The notes under the pieces were generated by a model. The model was not told the origin of the DNA. It ran no database searches and worked only from the letters and a program-made list of their open reading frames with translations. From Sphingomonadaceae bacterium (lineage in GTDB: Bacteria > Pseudomonadota > Alphaproteobacteria > Sphingomonadales > Sphingomonadaceae), in contig RFPL01000012.1 of assembly GCA_009926135.1 (NCBI GenBank), positions 19,341 through 83,340 of the forward strand: DNA of 64,000 nt, read 5' to 3'. Numbering within the stretch: position 1 is the stretch's first letter; every line of letters starts with the position of its first letter. Made by a program: the position numbers and the translations under genes. Shown here one piece after another: positions 1 to 7,809 of the stretch.

Positions 1-365
1 GTGCCGCGAACCTCTTCGCGCAGTCCCGGGGCAATGCCCGCCGCGCCCAGCGACTGGTCGACCCGCCGTGCGCCATAGCCACGCCGACGCAGGCTGCTGG
101 CCTTGGTGCGGGCATAAGCGGCATCATCGACATAGCCTGCCGCGACACAGCGTTCGACCAGCGCGGTTAGCCCCGGATCCCCTTCCCCGTCCCACCCGCG
201 CTCGCGCAGCTTGCGCTTCAGGTAGCTCTCCAGCTTGGCCGCCGAGGTCGAAAATCGCGCCAGGTAGGACAGCGCAAGTTCGTTCAATCGCTGCTGATCA
301 AGCGGGCGCGGCGGGCGCCGTTCCCGCGACGTGGCACCGGCTTTCGAGGGGGAACGGGGCGACAT
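1..365 (-). CDS. recX: RecX family regulatory protein, partial (C-terminus off the window)
   Basis: Reading the minus strand from an ATG at 363-365 gives 121 codons that stay open to the window edge. The protein has a basic, Pro/Arg-rich start, then a helix of the type LNELALSYLARFSTS, then KLESYLKRKLRERGW, then AAGYVDDAAYARTKASSLRRRGYGARRV. This is the RecX tandem three-helix pattern (Tyr-Val-Asp-Asp then Tyr-Ala-Arg). RecX proteins bind RecA filaments and modulate recombination and SOS induction. The gene is incomplete only because the window begins inside it. The neighbouring acyl-AMP ligase is divergent. The family call is from sequence pattern; no partner gene (recA) is visible. Confidence 0.85.
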   Translation of the reverse strand, partial: MSPRSPSKAGATSRERRPPRPLDQQRLNELALSYLARFSTSAAKLESYLKRKLRERGWDGEGDPGLTALVERCVAAGYVDDAAYARTKASSLRRRGYGARRVDQSLGAAGIAPGLREEVRG

Positions 366-496
366 TGCCCTAATCGTGCCACACTGTCGGGCGATTGGGA
401 AAGGGTGCGGGTGGGCTTTCAGGGAACCACCCAGACAATTGGGAACGCGAATGACGCCGAACAATGGCGCATCCGTTTGGAAAGACGGGTTATTAC

Positions 497-2272
497 ATGA
501 CTGAAGCCGCCACTCTGGCGAGTGCTGCGACGGCGGGGCTGGTGGCCACGCCCAATTATGACGAGCACCCGCGCCGCTTTTCGGACTTTGCCACTTTCGG
601 AGCGGCATTGGATTATGCCGCGCTAGGCAAGCGCGGCATGAATTTCCACGATCCGCGGGGCACGCTGGTGCGGGTCTATCCGTTCAGCGAGCTGCGCACG
701 GATGCGCTGGCCATGGCGCACCGGCTCATGGCGCACGGCATCGGCAAGGGTGACCGGGTTGCGCTGATCGCTGAAACCGGGCCCGATTTCGCCGCCCTGT
801 TCTGCGGCGCGGTCTATGCCGGAGCCTGGCCAGTGCCACTGCCGCTGCCGACCAGCTTCGGCGGCAAGGAAAGCTATATCGACCAGCTGGCCGTCCAACT
901 GCAGTCGAGCGACCCCAGGATACTGTTCTATCCGGCCGAGATCGCCGAGATGGCCGGCGCGGCCGCCGCGCGCCAGGCAGCCCGCAGCGGGGAATGCGCC
1001 GGGATCGCATGGGAAGATTTTGCCCAACGTCCGGCAGTGCCCTGTGACCTGCCCGCAGCGAACCCCGATGATATCTGCTATCTGCAGTATTCCAGCGGGT
1101 CGACCCGCTTCCCCCATGGCGTCGCCGTGACGCACGAGGCGCTGCTCAACAACCTGAGCGGCCACGCCCACGGGATGGGCTTTACCCAGGACGATCGCTG
1201 CATCAGCTGGCTGCCTTGGTACCACGACATGGGCCTGGTCGGCTGCTTCCTATCGATGATCGCCAACCAGGTTTCGGCCGATTACCTCAAGACCGAGGAT
1301 TTCGCCCGCCGCCCGCTGGCCTGGCTGGACCTGATCACCCGCAACCCGGGCAATTCGTGCAGCTTCTCACCCACGTTCGGGTATGACATCTGCGCTCGCC
1401 GCATCTCGAGCCAGAGCAACGTGACCGAACGCTTTGACCTGACCCGCTGGCGGATCGCTGGCAACGGGGCCGACATGATCCGGCCGGATGTGATGCAGAA
1501 CTTCGTCAACGCCTTTGCCCCCGCCGGGTTCAAGGCCAGCGCCTTCCTGCCGTCCTACGGCCTGGCCGAGGCAACCCTGGCCGTCACCATCATGCCGCCG
1601 GGCGAAGGAATCCGCGTCGAGCTGGTGGAGGAAGAGCGCCTGTCAGGCACGCCGCGCGATCTCAGCCGCCCGGCCCGCTACCGTGCCATCGTCAATTGCG
1701 GCAAGGCCGTGAAGGACATGTCGCTGGCGATCCGTAACGAGCGCGGCGAGAGCCTGCCTGATCATCACATCGGCAAGGTCTGGTGCAAGGGCCTGTCGGT
1801 CATGCACTCCTACTTCCGCGACCCGGAATCGACCGCCGCCTGCCTGGTCGATGGCTGGCTCGATACCGGTGACATGGGCTACATGGTCGATGGCTATCTG
1901 TTTATCGTGGGCCGCGCCAAGGACATGATCATCATCAACGGCAAGAACCACTGGCCCCAGGACATCGAATGGGCCGTGGAACAGCTGCCGGGCTTCAACC
2001 ACGGCGACATTGCGGCCTTCTCGGTCGAGAGCGAAACGGGCGAGGAAGAAGTGGCCGTGCTTGTGCATTGCCGCGTTTCCGATCCGGTCGAGCGCCAGAA
2101 GCTGCACGACACGATCCGCGACAAGGTTCGCTCGATCCTGGGCCATCCGGCGATCGTCGAACTGGTCCCGCCGCGCACCCTGCCGCGCACCAGCTCGGGC
2201 AAGCTGAGCCGGGCCAAGGCCAAGAAGCAGTACTTGTCAGGCGAAATCGCCCCGATCGACCTCGCCGCCTGA
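497..2272 (+). CDS. Fatty acyl-AMP ligase (AMP-dependent synthetase/ligase superfamily)
   Basis: About 591 aa from the ATG at 497; an in-frame ATG at 464 would add 11 residues. Adenylation motifs are in order: P-loop SSGSTRFPHGV near residue 200, PSYGLAEATLAV, then WLDTGDMGY, GRAKDMIIINGKNHWPQDIE, and the C-terminal catalytic Lys in PRTSSGKLSR. The substitution pattern (RFPHGV in the P-loop, GKNHWPQDIE near the hinge) is that of fatty acyl-AMP ligases, which activate long-chain acids as acyl-adenylates for transfer to a carrier protein, rather than CoA ligases. No acyl-carrier protein or polyketide synthase lies next to it, so the acceptor is unknown. A lipid or sphingolipid precursor role is possible but is inference. 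Confidence 0.85.
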   Translation: MTEAATLASAATAGLVATPNYDEHPRRFSDFATFGAALDYAALGKRGMNFHDPRGTLVRVYPFSELRTDALAMAHRLMAHGIGKGDRVALIAETGPDFAALFCGAVYAGAWPVPLPLPTSFGGKESYIDQLAVQLQSSDPRILFYPAEIAEMAGAAAARQAARSGECAGIAWEDFAQRPAVPCDLPAANPDDICYLQYSSGSTRFPHGVAVTHEALLNNLSGHAHGMGFTQDDRCISWLPWYHDMGLVGCFLSMIANQVSADYLKTEDFARRPLAWLDLITRNPGNSCSFSPTFGYDICARRISSQSNVTERFDLTRWRIAGNGADMIRPDVMQNFVNAFAPAGFKASAFLPSYGLAEATLAVTIMPPGEGIRVELVEEERLSGTPRDLSRPARYRAIVNCGKAVKDMSLAIRNERGESLPDHHIGKVWCKGLSVMHSYFRDPESTAACLVDGWLDTGDMGYMVDGYLFIVGRAKDMIIINGKNHWPQDIEWAVEQLPGFNHGDIAAFSVESETGEEEVAVLVHCRVSDPVERQKLHDTIRDKVRSILGHPAIVELVPPRTLPRTSSGKLSRAKAKKQYLSGEIAPIDLAA

Positions 2273-2288
2273 TCTTCCGTCGATTCCG

Positions 2289-2323
2289 GCACCGCGCTGT
2301 CCCGTTTCGGGGCGGCGCGGTGC
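2289..2323 (+). terminator. Probable intrinsic terminator after the acyl-AMP ligase gene
   Basis: A perfect 9-bp stem (GCACCGCGC at 2289-2297 with GCGCGGTGC at 2315-2323) lies 16 bases after the stop codon. A T-containing stretch (TTTGCATTT) follows. The loop is long (17 nt). Confidence 0.55.
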
Positions 2324-2389
2324 TTTGCATTTCGCGCCTTGCAGATTACGCTTACGGGCAGGTCGCCAAGGGGCAAGGGGAACAGCGCG

Positions 2390-2647
2390 ATGAACCGCGA
2401 TCCGACCGATCGTAATGACTATGGGGTGCTGGTGGGCTGGAGCCACGCCGGCTTTGCCGACAAGATCAATCTGAAGCTTCAGACCGTCCAATCGACCCGC
2501 CAGCTCAAAAGCGAGGAGCTGGACCATCACCATATCGTGATGACTGCCAGCCAGGCCGTGCTGCTGGCGAACTACCTGTTCCAGATCACTGGCCAGACCC
2601 CGCCGGGCAAGAAGCCGGGCCGGCTTGCGCGACTGTTTGGCGGCTGA
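2390..2647 (+). CDS. Conserved small hypothetical protein (85 aa)
   Basis: The ATG at 2390 is preceded by AGGGGAA about 9 bases upstream, which decides the start over a longer in-frame opening at 2339. The 85-residue product is soluble, with a central helix-rich part (LKSEELDHHHIVMTASQAVLLANYLFQ) and a basic end (KKPGRLARLFGG). No catalytic motif is visible. It stands alone between two intrinsic-looking boundaries. Function unknown. Confidence 0.7.
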   Translation: MNRDPTDRNDYGVLVGWSHAGFADKINLKLQTVQSTRQLKSEELDHHHIVMTASQAVLLANYLFQITGQTPPGKKPGRLARLFGG

Positions 2648-2912
2648 TCGACACCTCAAACCGGCTCGTCGCAGGGTCCCGTCACTCATCGCTGCGGCAA
2701 TGCGCTTGGCCGCTTGGCGGGTTCCCGCATCCCGCTGCACCCGCCATCTAGCCTCCGTCGGTCGCGGGGAGTGCCTCGGGCCGGCTTGGTAAGTCCCGGG
2801 TTAACTGCCCAGCGAAAGGCCAGATCAACCATTGCGGCGCAACTGCTGCAATCGCTGCGCGGAGTTTCACTCCGTTTCGCCAGATCTGGCCCCGACCAAA
2901 TTGGAGTATCCT

Positions 2913-3491
2913 ATGTCGATCCTGAAAATCGTCACCCCAGCCCTGCTGCTCGCCGGCGCTGCTCCGGCTGCGCTGCTGGCCCAGGAAACCGAAGCACCCA
3001 AGACGACCTTTGGTTCGCAGGTCAGCGTCATGGCCAAGGAGCAGAAGGATGCCGAAACCAAGGGCATCGGCGCTGAAGTCTCGGCCATGGCCAAGCAGCG
3101 CAACGCCGATCGTGCCGCAACGCGCGGCGACGACAGCGACGAGAACGACGATGACGCCGCAACCACCCCCAGTGCCGATGCCTCTGCGGCGGCCGAGGTA
3201 GAAGCTGACAAGCCCACCACCGACAAGTCGGCCAAGGAGCTTGCCGCCGAAGTTGCTGCCAACAAGGGCGCGAACCGGTCGATCAAGGATGGCACCGGCC
3301 CGGTTGCTGACCTGGTCGCGGCCCGCTCGGCTGCCGCCGACGCCCGGGGCAATAGCGCCACGGCACGTGAAGCGGCCGCAACGGCACGGCAGAACGCGGC
3401 GGACGCCCGCGCCTCTGCCGCCAATGCCCGCGACCAGGCCCGCGCAATCCGCGATACGGTTGCCGCAGCACGGCCGGGCAAGGGCGACTAG
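2913..3491 (+). CDS. Secreted Ala-rich low-complexity protein
   Basis: The start at 2913 has the Shine-Dalgarno sequence TTGGAG 6 bases upstream and yields an N-terminal signal peptide (about residues 1-23, ending AALLAQ). The mature part repeats the phrase VMAKEQKDAETKGIGAEVSA / AMAKQ, then an acidic Asp/Glu stretch, then about 90 residues of Ala-Arg-Asp heptad-like sequence (SAADARGNSATAREAAATAR) likely to form a long helix or coiled coil. Size 192 aa. The exported Ala-rich helix suggests a periplasmic structural or envelope-binding role, but no family is recognised. It precedes an outer-membrane protein gene on the same strand with an 81-base gap and may be co-transcribed. Confidence 0.75.
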   Translation: MSILKIVTPALLLAGAAPAALLAQETEAPKTTFGSQVSVMAKEQKDAETKGIGAEVSAMAKQRNADRAATRGDDSDENDDDAATTPSADASAAAEVEADKPTTDKSAKELAAEVAANKGANRSIKDGTGPVADLVAARSAAADARGNSATAREAAATARQNAADARASAANARDQARAIRDTVAAARPGKGD

Positions 3492-3572
3492 TCCTTTAGC
3501 CTCCGATCAGAGCCAGGCAGGGCGGGCGCTATCCAGCGTTCCCGCCCTGCCGCCACAAACAGGGAACCACAC

Positions 3573-4364
3573 ATGACCAAGACCGCACTGCTGGCAGTCG
3601 CCCTCGGGCTGGCCGCTACTTCCGTGCCCGCACTCGCCCAGGACGGCGATGCCGATGCTGCAGCCAACACCCAGCTTTCCTTCACCACTGGCGTCGATTA
3701 TTCCAAGGGCGATTACGGCACCGCGATCGACACCTCGATGGTCGTCGTCCCGCTTTCCGCCCGGCTGCGGACCGGCAATTGGCGCGTGACCGCCAGCATT
3801 CCGTGGATCCGGATCGACGGCGCCAACGTGGTCGGCGGCAGCAATGGGCCGATCGTGATCGATCCGAACGCTCCGCGCACTGTCCGCAAAGGCTTTGGCG
3901 ACGTCTCGCTGGGCCTGGCTTACGACATTCCGGAACAGGACTTTGGCCTGGGCGTCCAGTTCTCAGGCCGGGTCAAGTTGCCAACCGCCTCGCAGAGCAA
4001 GGGCCTCGGCACCGGGAAAGCTGACTTCAGCGGCGCGGTGGAATTGTCGAAGACCTATGGTCCGGTGACCCCGTTTGTCAGCGTCGGATACCGGATGCCA
4101 GGCGATCCGGCCGGGGTCGATCTGCAGAATGGCTTCGTCGGCTCGGCTGGCTTCAGCGTCGCGACCGGCCGTTCGGTTGTCCTGCTGTCCTATGATTACC
4201 GCGAGAGCGCCAGCCTGCTCGCGCAGGACAGCCAGGAACTGTTCGGCGCCTTCACCACGCCGATGTCAAAGAAGCTGGACTTCACGCTTTATGGTTCGGC
4301 CGGCCTCAGCAAGGGTGCTCCGGATTATGGCGTTGGCGCGATGATCACGATCAAGGCGTTCTAA
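3573..4364 (+). CDS. Outer-membrane beta-barrel protein (transporter-like)
   Basis: 263 aa with a clear signal peptide (residues 1-22, ending PALAQ). The mature chain shows alternating polar/hydrophobic strands (WRVTASIPWIRI, FGDVSLGLAYDI, GLGVQFSGRVKLPT, VTPFVSVGYRM) and ends in a C-terminal Phe (MITIKAF), the recognition signal for BAM-dependent barrel insertion. The Shine-Dalgarno sequence GGGA lies before ACCACACATG. It is followed by a strong terminator. The transported compound cannot be inferred. Confidence 0.75.
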   Translation: MTKTALLAVALGLAATSVPALAQDGDADAAANTQLSFTTGVDYSKGDYGTAIDTSMVVVPLSARLRTGNWRVTASIPWIRIDGANVVGGSNGPIVIDPNAPRTVRKGFGDVSLGLAYDIPEQDFGLGVQFSGRVKLPTASQSKGLGTGKADFSGAVELSKTYGPVTPFVSVGYRMPGDPAGVDLQNGFVGSAGFSVATGRSVVLLSYDYRESASLLAQDSQELFGAFTTPMSKKLDFTLYGSAGLSKGAPDYGVGAMITIKAF

Positions 4365-4383
4365 GGCACTAAAATCCATTAGA

Positions 4384-4417
4384 AAGGGCGGCCGCGCCAA
4401 CCTGTGCGGCCGCCCTT
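4384..4417. terminator. Strong GC-rich terminator hairpin
   Basis: A perfect 12-bp stem: AAGGGCGGCCGC at 4384-4395 pairs with GCGGCCGCCCTT at 4406-4417, with a 10-base loop. It lies 20 bases after the stop of the beta-barrel gene and is followed by CTGTATTA. The stem ends in A/T pairs on both sides. Confidence 0.85.
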
Positions 4418-4502
4418 CTGTATTACAGTTACAACACAGCTTGAACTGATCGGCGTTCGGCCCCATGTTGGCCCCAGCATTCGCAATTACGGGACCGCCC
4501 CA

Positions 4503-5714
4503 ATGGCCACCACGCCGACCACGACCGAGACCATTGCTCCCGCCATCACCCTGACCCCGCCCGATCCGGTGCCGGTGGTCGCGCCCGAACAGGCCGTGGG
4601 GCTGGTGCCGGTGGCAGACGATGCCAAATCCAAGCTGGACCAGCGGGTCGAGGCTTTCGTGGCCGACCTGCTGGCGTCTGACGCCAACTCGCCCGAATTC
4701 GGCAAGAAGGTCGATCAGATCACCAACATGGGCCGCAAGGAGATCATGACCGCATCGGGCATGAGCAACCGCTTCCTCGACCGGCCCGTGCGGGCAATGG
4801 ACAAGGATTCGGGTGTCGGCGCCAACCTGGCCGAATTGCGCCGCACGGTCGAAGCACTCGATCCGGGCAAGCAGGGCAAGCTGTCCAAGGGCCGCAAGAT
4901 CCTGGGCATCATCCCCTTCGGCAATTCGATGAAGCGCTATTTCCAGTCCTATGAGTCGGCGCAGGGCCACATCCAGGCGGTGTTGGGCCATCTCTCGTCC
5001 GGCAAGGACGAGCTGCTGATGGACAATGCCGCGATCGACGTGGAGCGCCAGAAGCTGTGGGAAGCCATGGGCGCGCTGGAGCAGATGATCCACATCAGCC
5101 GCGCGCTCGATACCAAGCTGGAGGAAAAGGCCGCCGATCTTGATGCGACTGACCCGGCCAAGGCCAAGGCGATCCGCGAAACCGCGCTGTTCTATGTCCG
5201 CCAGCGCACCCAGGACCTGCTGACGCAGATGGCAGTGACCGTGCAGGGTTACCTGGCGCTCGATCTGGTCAAGAAGAACAACGTCGAACTGGTCAAGGGC
5301 GTGGACCGCGCCAGCACCACCACGGTGGCAGCGCTGCGCACCGCCGTGACCGTTGCCCAGGCCATGGCCAACCAGCGGCTGGTGCTGCAGCAGGTCACCG
5401 CACTCAATGAAACGACCGCAGGCCTGATCGACTCGACCGGCACGCTGCTGCGCGATCAGACCGGCAAGATCCATGAGATGGCCGCTTCGAGCACGATCCC
5501 GCTCGAAACGCTGCAGCGCGCCTTCCAGAACATCTATGACACGATGGACAACATCGACACCTTCAAGGTGAAGGCGCTGGAAAACATGAAGCAGACCGTC
5601 ACCACGCTGACGGCCGAAGTGGAGAAGTCCAAGGGCTATATCGCCCGTGCTGAGGGCGCCGCGCAAGCAGCCAAGGCGGCGGACGCACCGACCCTGCTGA
5701 GCCTGGAGGGCTGA
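4503..5714 (+). CDS. TelA-like toxic anion resistance family protein
   Basis: 403 aa from the ATG at 4503; a longer in-frame opening at 4404 would start inside the terminator and is rejected. After a Pro/Thr-rich first 35 residues, the chain is almost wholly helical and carries the TelA pattern: KVDQITNMGRKEI, SNRFLDRPVRAM, GRKILGIIPFGNSMKRYF, ALFYVRQRTQDLLTQMAVTVQGYLALDL, NIYDTMDNIDTFKVKAL. Members were named from tellurite-resistance clusters; many are chromosomal and act in envelope stress, and the biochemical role is unsettled. Its stop is immediately followed by a TTG start with a GGAGGG Shine-Dalgarno sequence, so it forms an operon with the next two genes. Confidence 0.85.
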   Translation: MATTPTTTETIAPAITLTPPDPVPVVAPEQAVGLVPVADDAKSKLDQRVEAFVADLLASDANSPEFGKKVDQITNMGRKEIMTASGMSNRFLDRPVRAMDKDSGVGANLAELRRTVEALDPGKQGKLSKGRKILGIIPFGNSMKRYFQSYESAQGHIQAVLGHLSSGKDELLMDNAAIDVERQKLWEAMGALEQMIHISRALDTKLEEKAADLDATDPAKAKAIRETALFYVRQRTQDLLTQMAVTVQGYLALDLVKKNNVELVKGVDRASTTTVAALRTAVTVAQAMANQRLVLQQVTALNETTAGLIDSTGTLLRDQTGKIHEMAASSTIPLETLQRAFQNIYDTMDNIDTFKVKALENMKQTVTTLTAEVEKSKGYIARAEGAAQAAKAADAPTLLSLEG

Positions 5715-5715
5715 C

Positions 5716-6445
5716 TTGCCCGGCGAGGCCCAAAATTCGGACCTGATCCTGCGTCAGGCAAAGCAATCGCTGGTCAACAACCGCGATTACGGCGGGCGGC
5801 GCAATTCGATCGGACGCCGCTCGGCGGCGCTCAAGCGCGAGCATGCGGCGCGCCAGGTCAAGCGCGCGCTGGCGACAGTTGGCGGGATCGTGTTTGCCGC
5901 CATGGTCGCTGGGCTGATCATCGACGGGATCGGCGTCACCGGCGTGCTGGTGACCATGCTGGCGATCTTCGCCGCCGTGGCATTTTTCGCTGCCGTACCC
6001 AAGCTCAAGGTGCCGACTCGCGAGGCCCTGCGCGGCAGCGATGTGAAGTCGCTGGTCGGCCGCACCGAACTGTGGCCGCCCCGCCCTCCCCGCCCCGGCC
6101 GTGCAGTTGGTCGATCACATCGGCTTGCAGCTCGATGCGCTCGGCAGCCAGCTTGATGGCCTGACCGACAATGCCCCGGCCGCGGTCGAAGTGCGCAAGC
6201 TGGTGGGCGATCACTTGCCCGAACTGATTTCCAGCTACACCGCGATCCCGCGCCATTTGCGCGGTGAGGCCCAGGGCGGCGGCAGTCCGGATCAGCACCT
6301 GATCGATAGCCTGGGCAAGATCAGCGCGGAGATCGACAGCGTAACCCGCCAGCTGGCGAGCGGCGCGATCGACAACCTGGCGATCAAGACCCGCTATCTC
6401 GACTACAAGTACGGTGCAGGCCCCGAGGGAGAGAACGGCCAGTGA
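5716..6445 (+). pseudogene. Membrane protein of the telA operon, disrupted by a frameshift
   Basis: A TTG start at 5716 (Shine-Dalgarno GGAGGG at 5705-5710) gives a protein with two adjacent transmembrane segments (ALATVGGIVFAAMVAGLIID and GVLVTMLAIFAAVAFFAAV). The frame stays sensible up to GRTELW (ends 6075), then degrades into Pro/Arg. The next frame, from 6077, reads RPALPAPAVQLVDHIGLQLDALGSQL and continues smoothly to a stop at 6445. Its GTG at 6101 has no ribosome site, so it is not a separate gene. The break lies in a C-rich run (CCGCCCCGCCCTCCCC), a typical place for an indel or a sequencing error. The intact protein would be about 240 aa. The 3' end overlaps the next gene by 4 bases. 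Confidence 0.7.
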
Positions 6446-6735
6446 GGATCGCGATCCCGCACAGCATCGGCAAGGACGAAGCCCGCCGCCGGGTGCGTGA
6501 GCGATCGGGCGAGATTGCCAACTTCGTTCCCGGCTTTGCCTCAGTCAGCACCGCCTGGGCCAGCGATGACCGCATGAACCTGACCGTCGGCGCGATGGGT
6601 CAGGAATTGACCGGGGCGATCGAGGTAGGAGAGAGTGAAGTGGCCTTCACCATCGAATTGCCGGCCGCGTTGAGCTTCGTCGAACCGATGATCCGCAGCC
6701 AGATCGAGGCCAAGGGCCGCAAGCTGCTGTCCTAA
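6442..6735 (+). CDS. Polyhydroxyalkanoic acid system family protein
   Basis: 97 aa, GTG start overlapping the upstream stop (GTGA). The pattern IPHSIGKDEARRRVRER, SWASDDRMNLTVGAMGQELTGAIEVGES, and AAlSFVEPMIRSQIEAKGRKLLS matches the small PHA-granule-region protein family. These are short soluble proteins found near PHA or envelope genes, of unproven biochemistry. It is the third gene of the telA-type operon. Confidence 0.75.
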   Translation: MRIAIPHSIGKDEARRRVRERSGEIANFVPGFASVSTAWASDDRMNLTVGAMGQELTGAIEVGESEVAFTIELPAALSFVEPMIRSQIEAKGRKLLS

Positions 6736-7172
6736 AGGTCGCGTTCAAGTTCCAACAGGCCAAGCGGGATGCGCAATTGCGCCGAGGCCACGCGCGTCTC
6801 GCGCAGGAACAGCAGCAGCGCCCACATCAGCAAGCTGATCGCCACCAGGAACAGGCCCGCAGCCACCAATTGCAGCCGCACCGCAACGAACTCCTCAAGG
6901 AACAGCACCGCGACAGTTACCCCGATCGTCAGACCGCTCAGCACCATCAGGAAGATGGCGCGCGTGATCAGGTGAATGCGCGTGGCGATGGCGCGCATCT
7001 CGATCACCACGGCGTCATGCTCTGGCCCCTCGGTCGCGACATGCACCTTCTGGAGCTCGCGGGATCGATCGACAATCCGGCCCAGCCGGGTCGACAGCAG
7101 GTTCATGATATTGCCGATCGCCACCAGCACGAAGACTGGCGCGAGCGCGAGTTGAATGGTCTGTGCGATCAT
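6732..7172 (-). CDS. DUF2721 family membrane protein
   Basis: 146 aa from the ATG at 7170-7172, chosen because AAGGGG stands 1-6 bases upstream on the minus strand. Three transmembrane segments are visible: residues about 3-22 (LALAPVFVLVAIGNIMNLL), 75-97 and 105-125. Between the first two lies the family motif LSTRLGRIVDRSRELQ. Convergent with the PHA-system gene, overlapping its end by 4 bases. Function unknown for the family. Confidence 0.8.
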   Translation of the reverse strand: MIAQTIQLALAPVFVLVAIGNIMNLLSTRLGRIVDRSRELQKVHVATEGPEHDAVVIEMRAIATRIHLITRAIFLMVLSGLTIGVTVAVLFLEEFVAVRLQLVAAGLFLVAISLLMWALLLFLRETRVASAQLRIPLGLLELERDL

Positions 7173-7241
7173 GCCCCTTGCATAGGGGTTGTTACCCCCC
7201 AGATTCAATGGCTGGCACTGACGCCGGACGGAATGCCTCCC

Positions 7242-7799
7242 ATGACCATGCGCCACCCGACCAAGTTTGCCGTTCTCGCGCTCACTGGCGCTACCGCACT
7301 GTTGGCTGGCTGCGCGGCGCTGGGGCCTAAGCACCCGATCGGCAACACCGCAGTACCAGAACCGGCCAAGCCAGTCGAACTATCGAAGTATCTGGGCCGG
7401 TGGTACGAAGTGGCCCGCTATGAGCAGTCGTTCCAGAAGGGCTGCGAGGGCGTCAGCGCAGACTATGCCTTGCGCGAAGATGGCGTGATCAGCGTCCGCA
7501 ACGCCTGCCGCAAGCCTGATGGCAAAGTCTCGGTCGCCAGCGGCAAGGCCAAGGTCGTCGACCCGGCGACCAATGCCAAGCTCAAGGTCAGCTTCTTCGG
7601 CCCGTTCTATGGCGACTACTGGGTGCTCGACCGGGCCGACGATTACTCCTGGGCAATCGTCGGCGAGCCTTCCGGCCGCTACCTCTGGCTGCTGGCGCGC
7701 GAGGCCAGCCCTGCGCCAAGCAGGATCGCGGCGCAGATCGCCCGCGCCAAGGCCCTGGGTTACGATACCTCGATGCTGATCCGCACCAAGCAGCCCTGA
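7242..7799 (+). CDS. blc: Outer-membrane lipoprotein lipocalin (Blc-like)
   Basis: 185 aa. The ATG at 7242 has GGACGGA upstream; other in-frame ATGs lie at 7233 and 7248. The signal peptide ends in the lipobox LLAGC, so Cys acylation is expected. The lipocalin signature follows (SKYLGRWYEVARYEQSFQKGC), then the strand pattern to SFFGPFYGDYWVLDRADDYSWAIVGEPSGRYLWLLAR, which is the Blc second and third signature. Blc proteins bind lysophospholipids and fatty acids at the outer membrane and act under envelope stress. Convergent with acsA. Confidence 0.9.
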   Translation: MTMRHPTKFAVLALTGATALLAGCAALGPKHPIGNTAVPEPAKPVELSKYLGRWYEVARYEQSFQKGCEGVSADYALREDGVISVRNACRKPDGKVSVASGKAKVVDPATNAKLKVSFFGPFYGDYWVLDRADDYSWAIVGEPSGRYLWLLAREASPAPSRIAAQIARAKALGYDTSMLIRTKQP

Positions 7800-7809
7800 T
7801 CCCCCGGGA

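Noticed and set aside
2648..2912. Additional gene before the Ala-rich protein
   Set aside because: Open frames here have no start with a ribosome site and no protein-like composition.
4266..5666. 466-aa open frame on the minus strand
   Set aside because: Antisense to the telA-like gene and crosses the terminator at 4384-4417.
6101..6445. Separate gene starting at GTG 6101
   Set aside because: No ribosome site, and the sequence upstream in the same frame continues the protein; better explained as the second half of a frameshifted gene.
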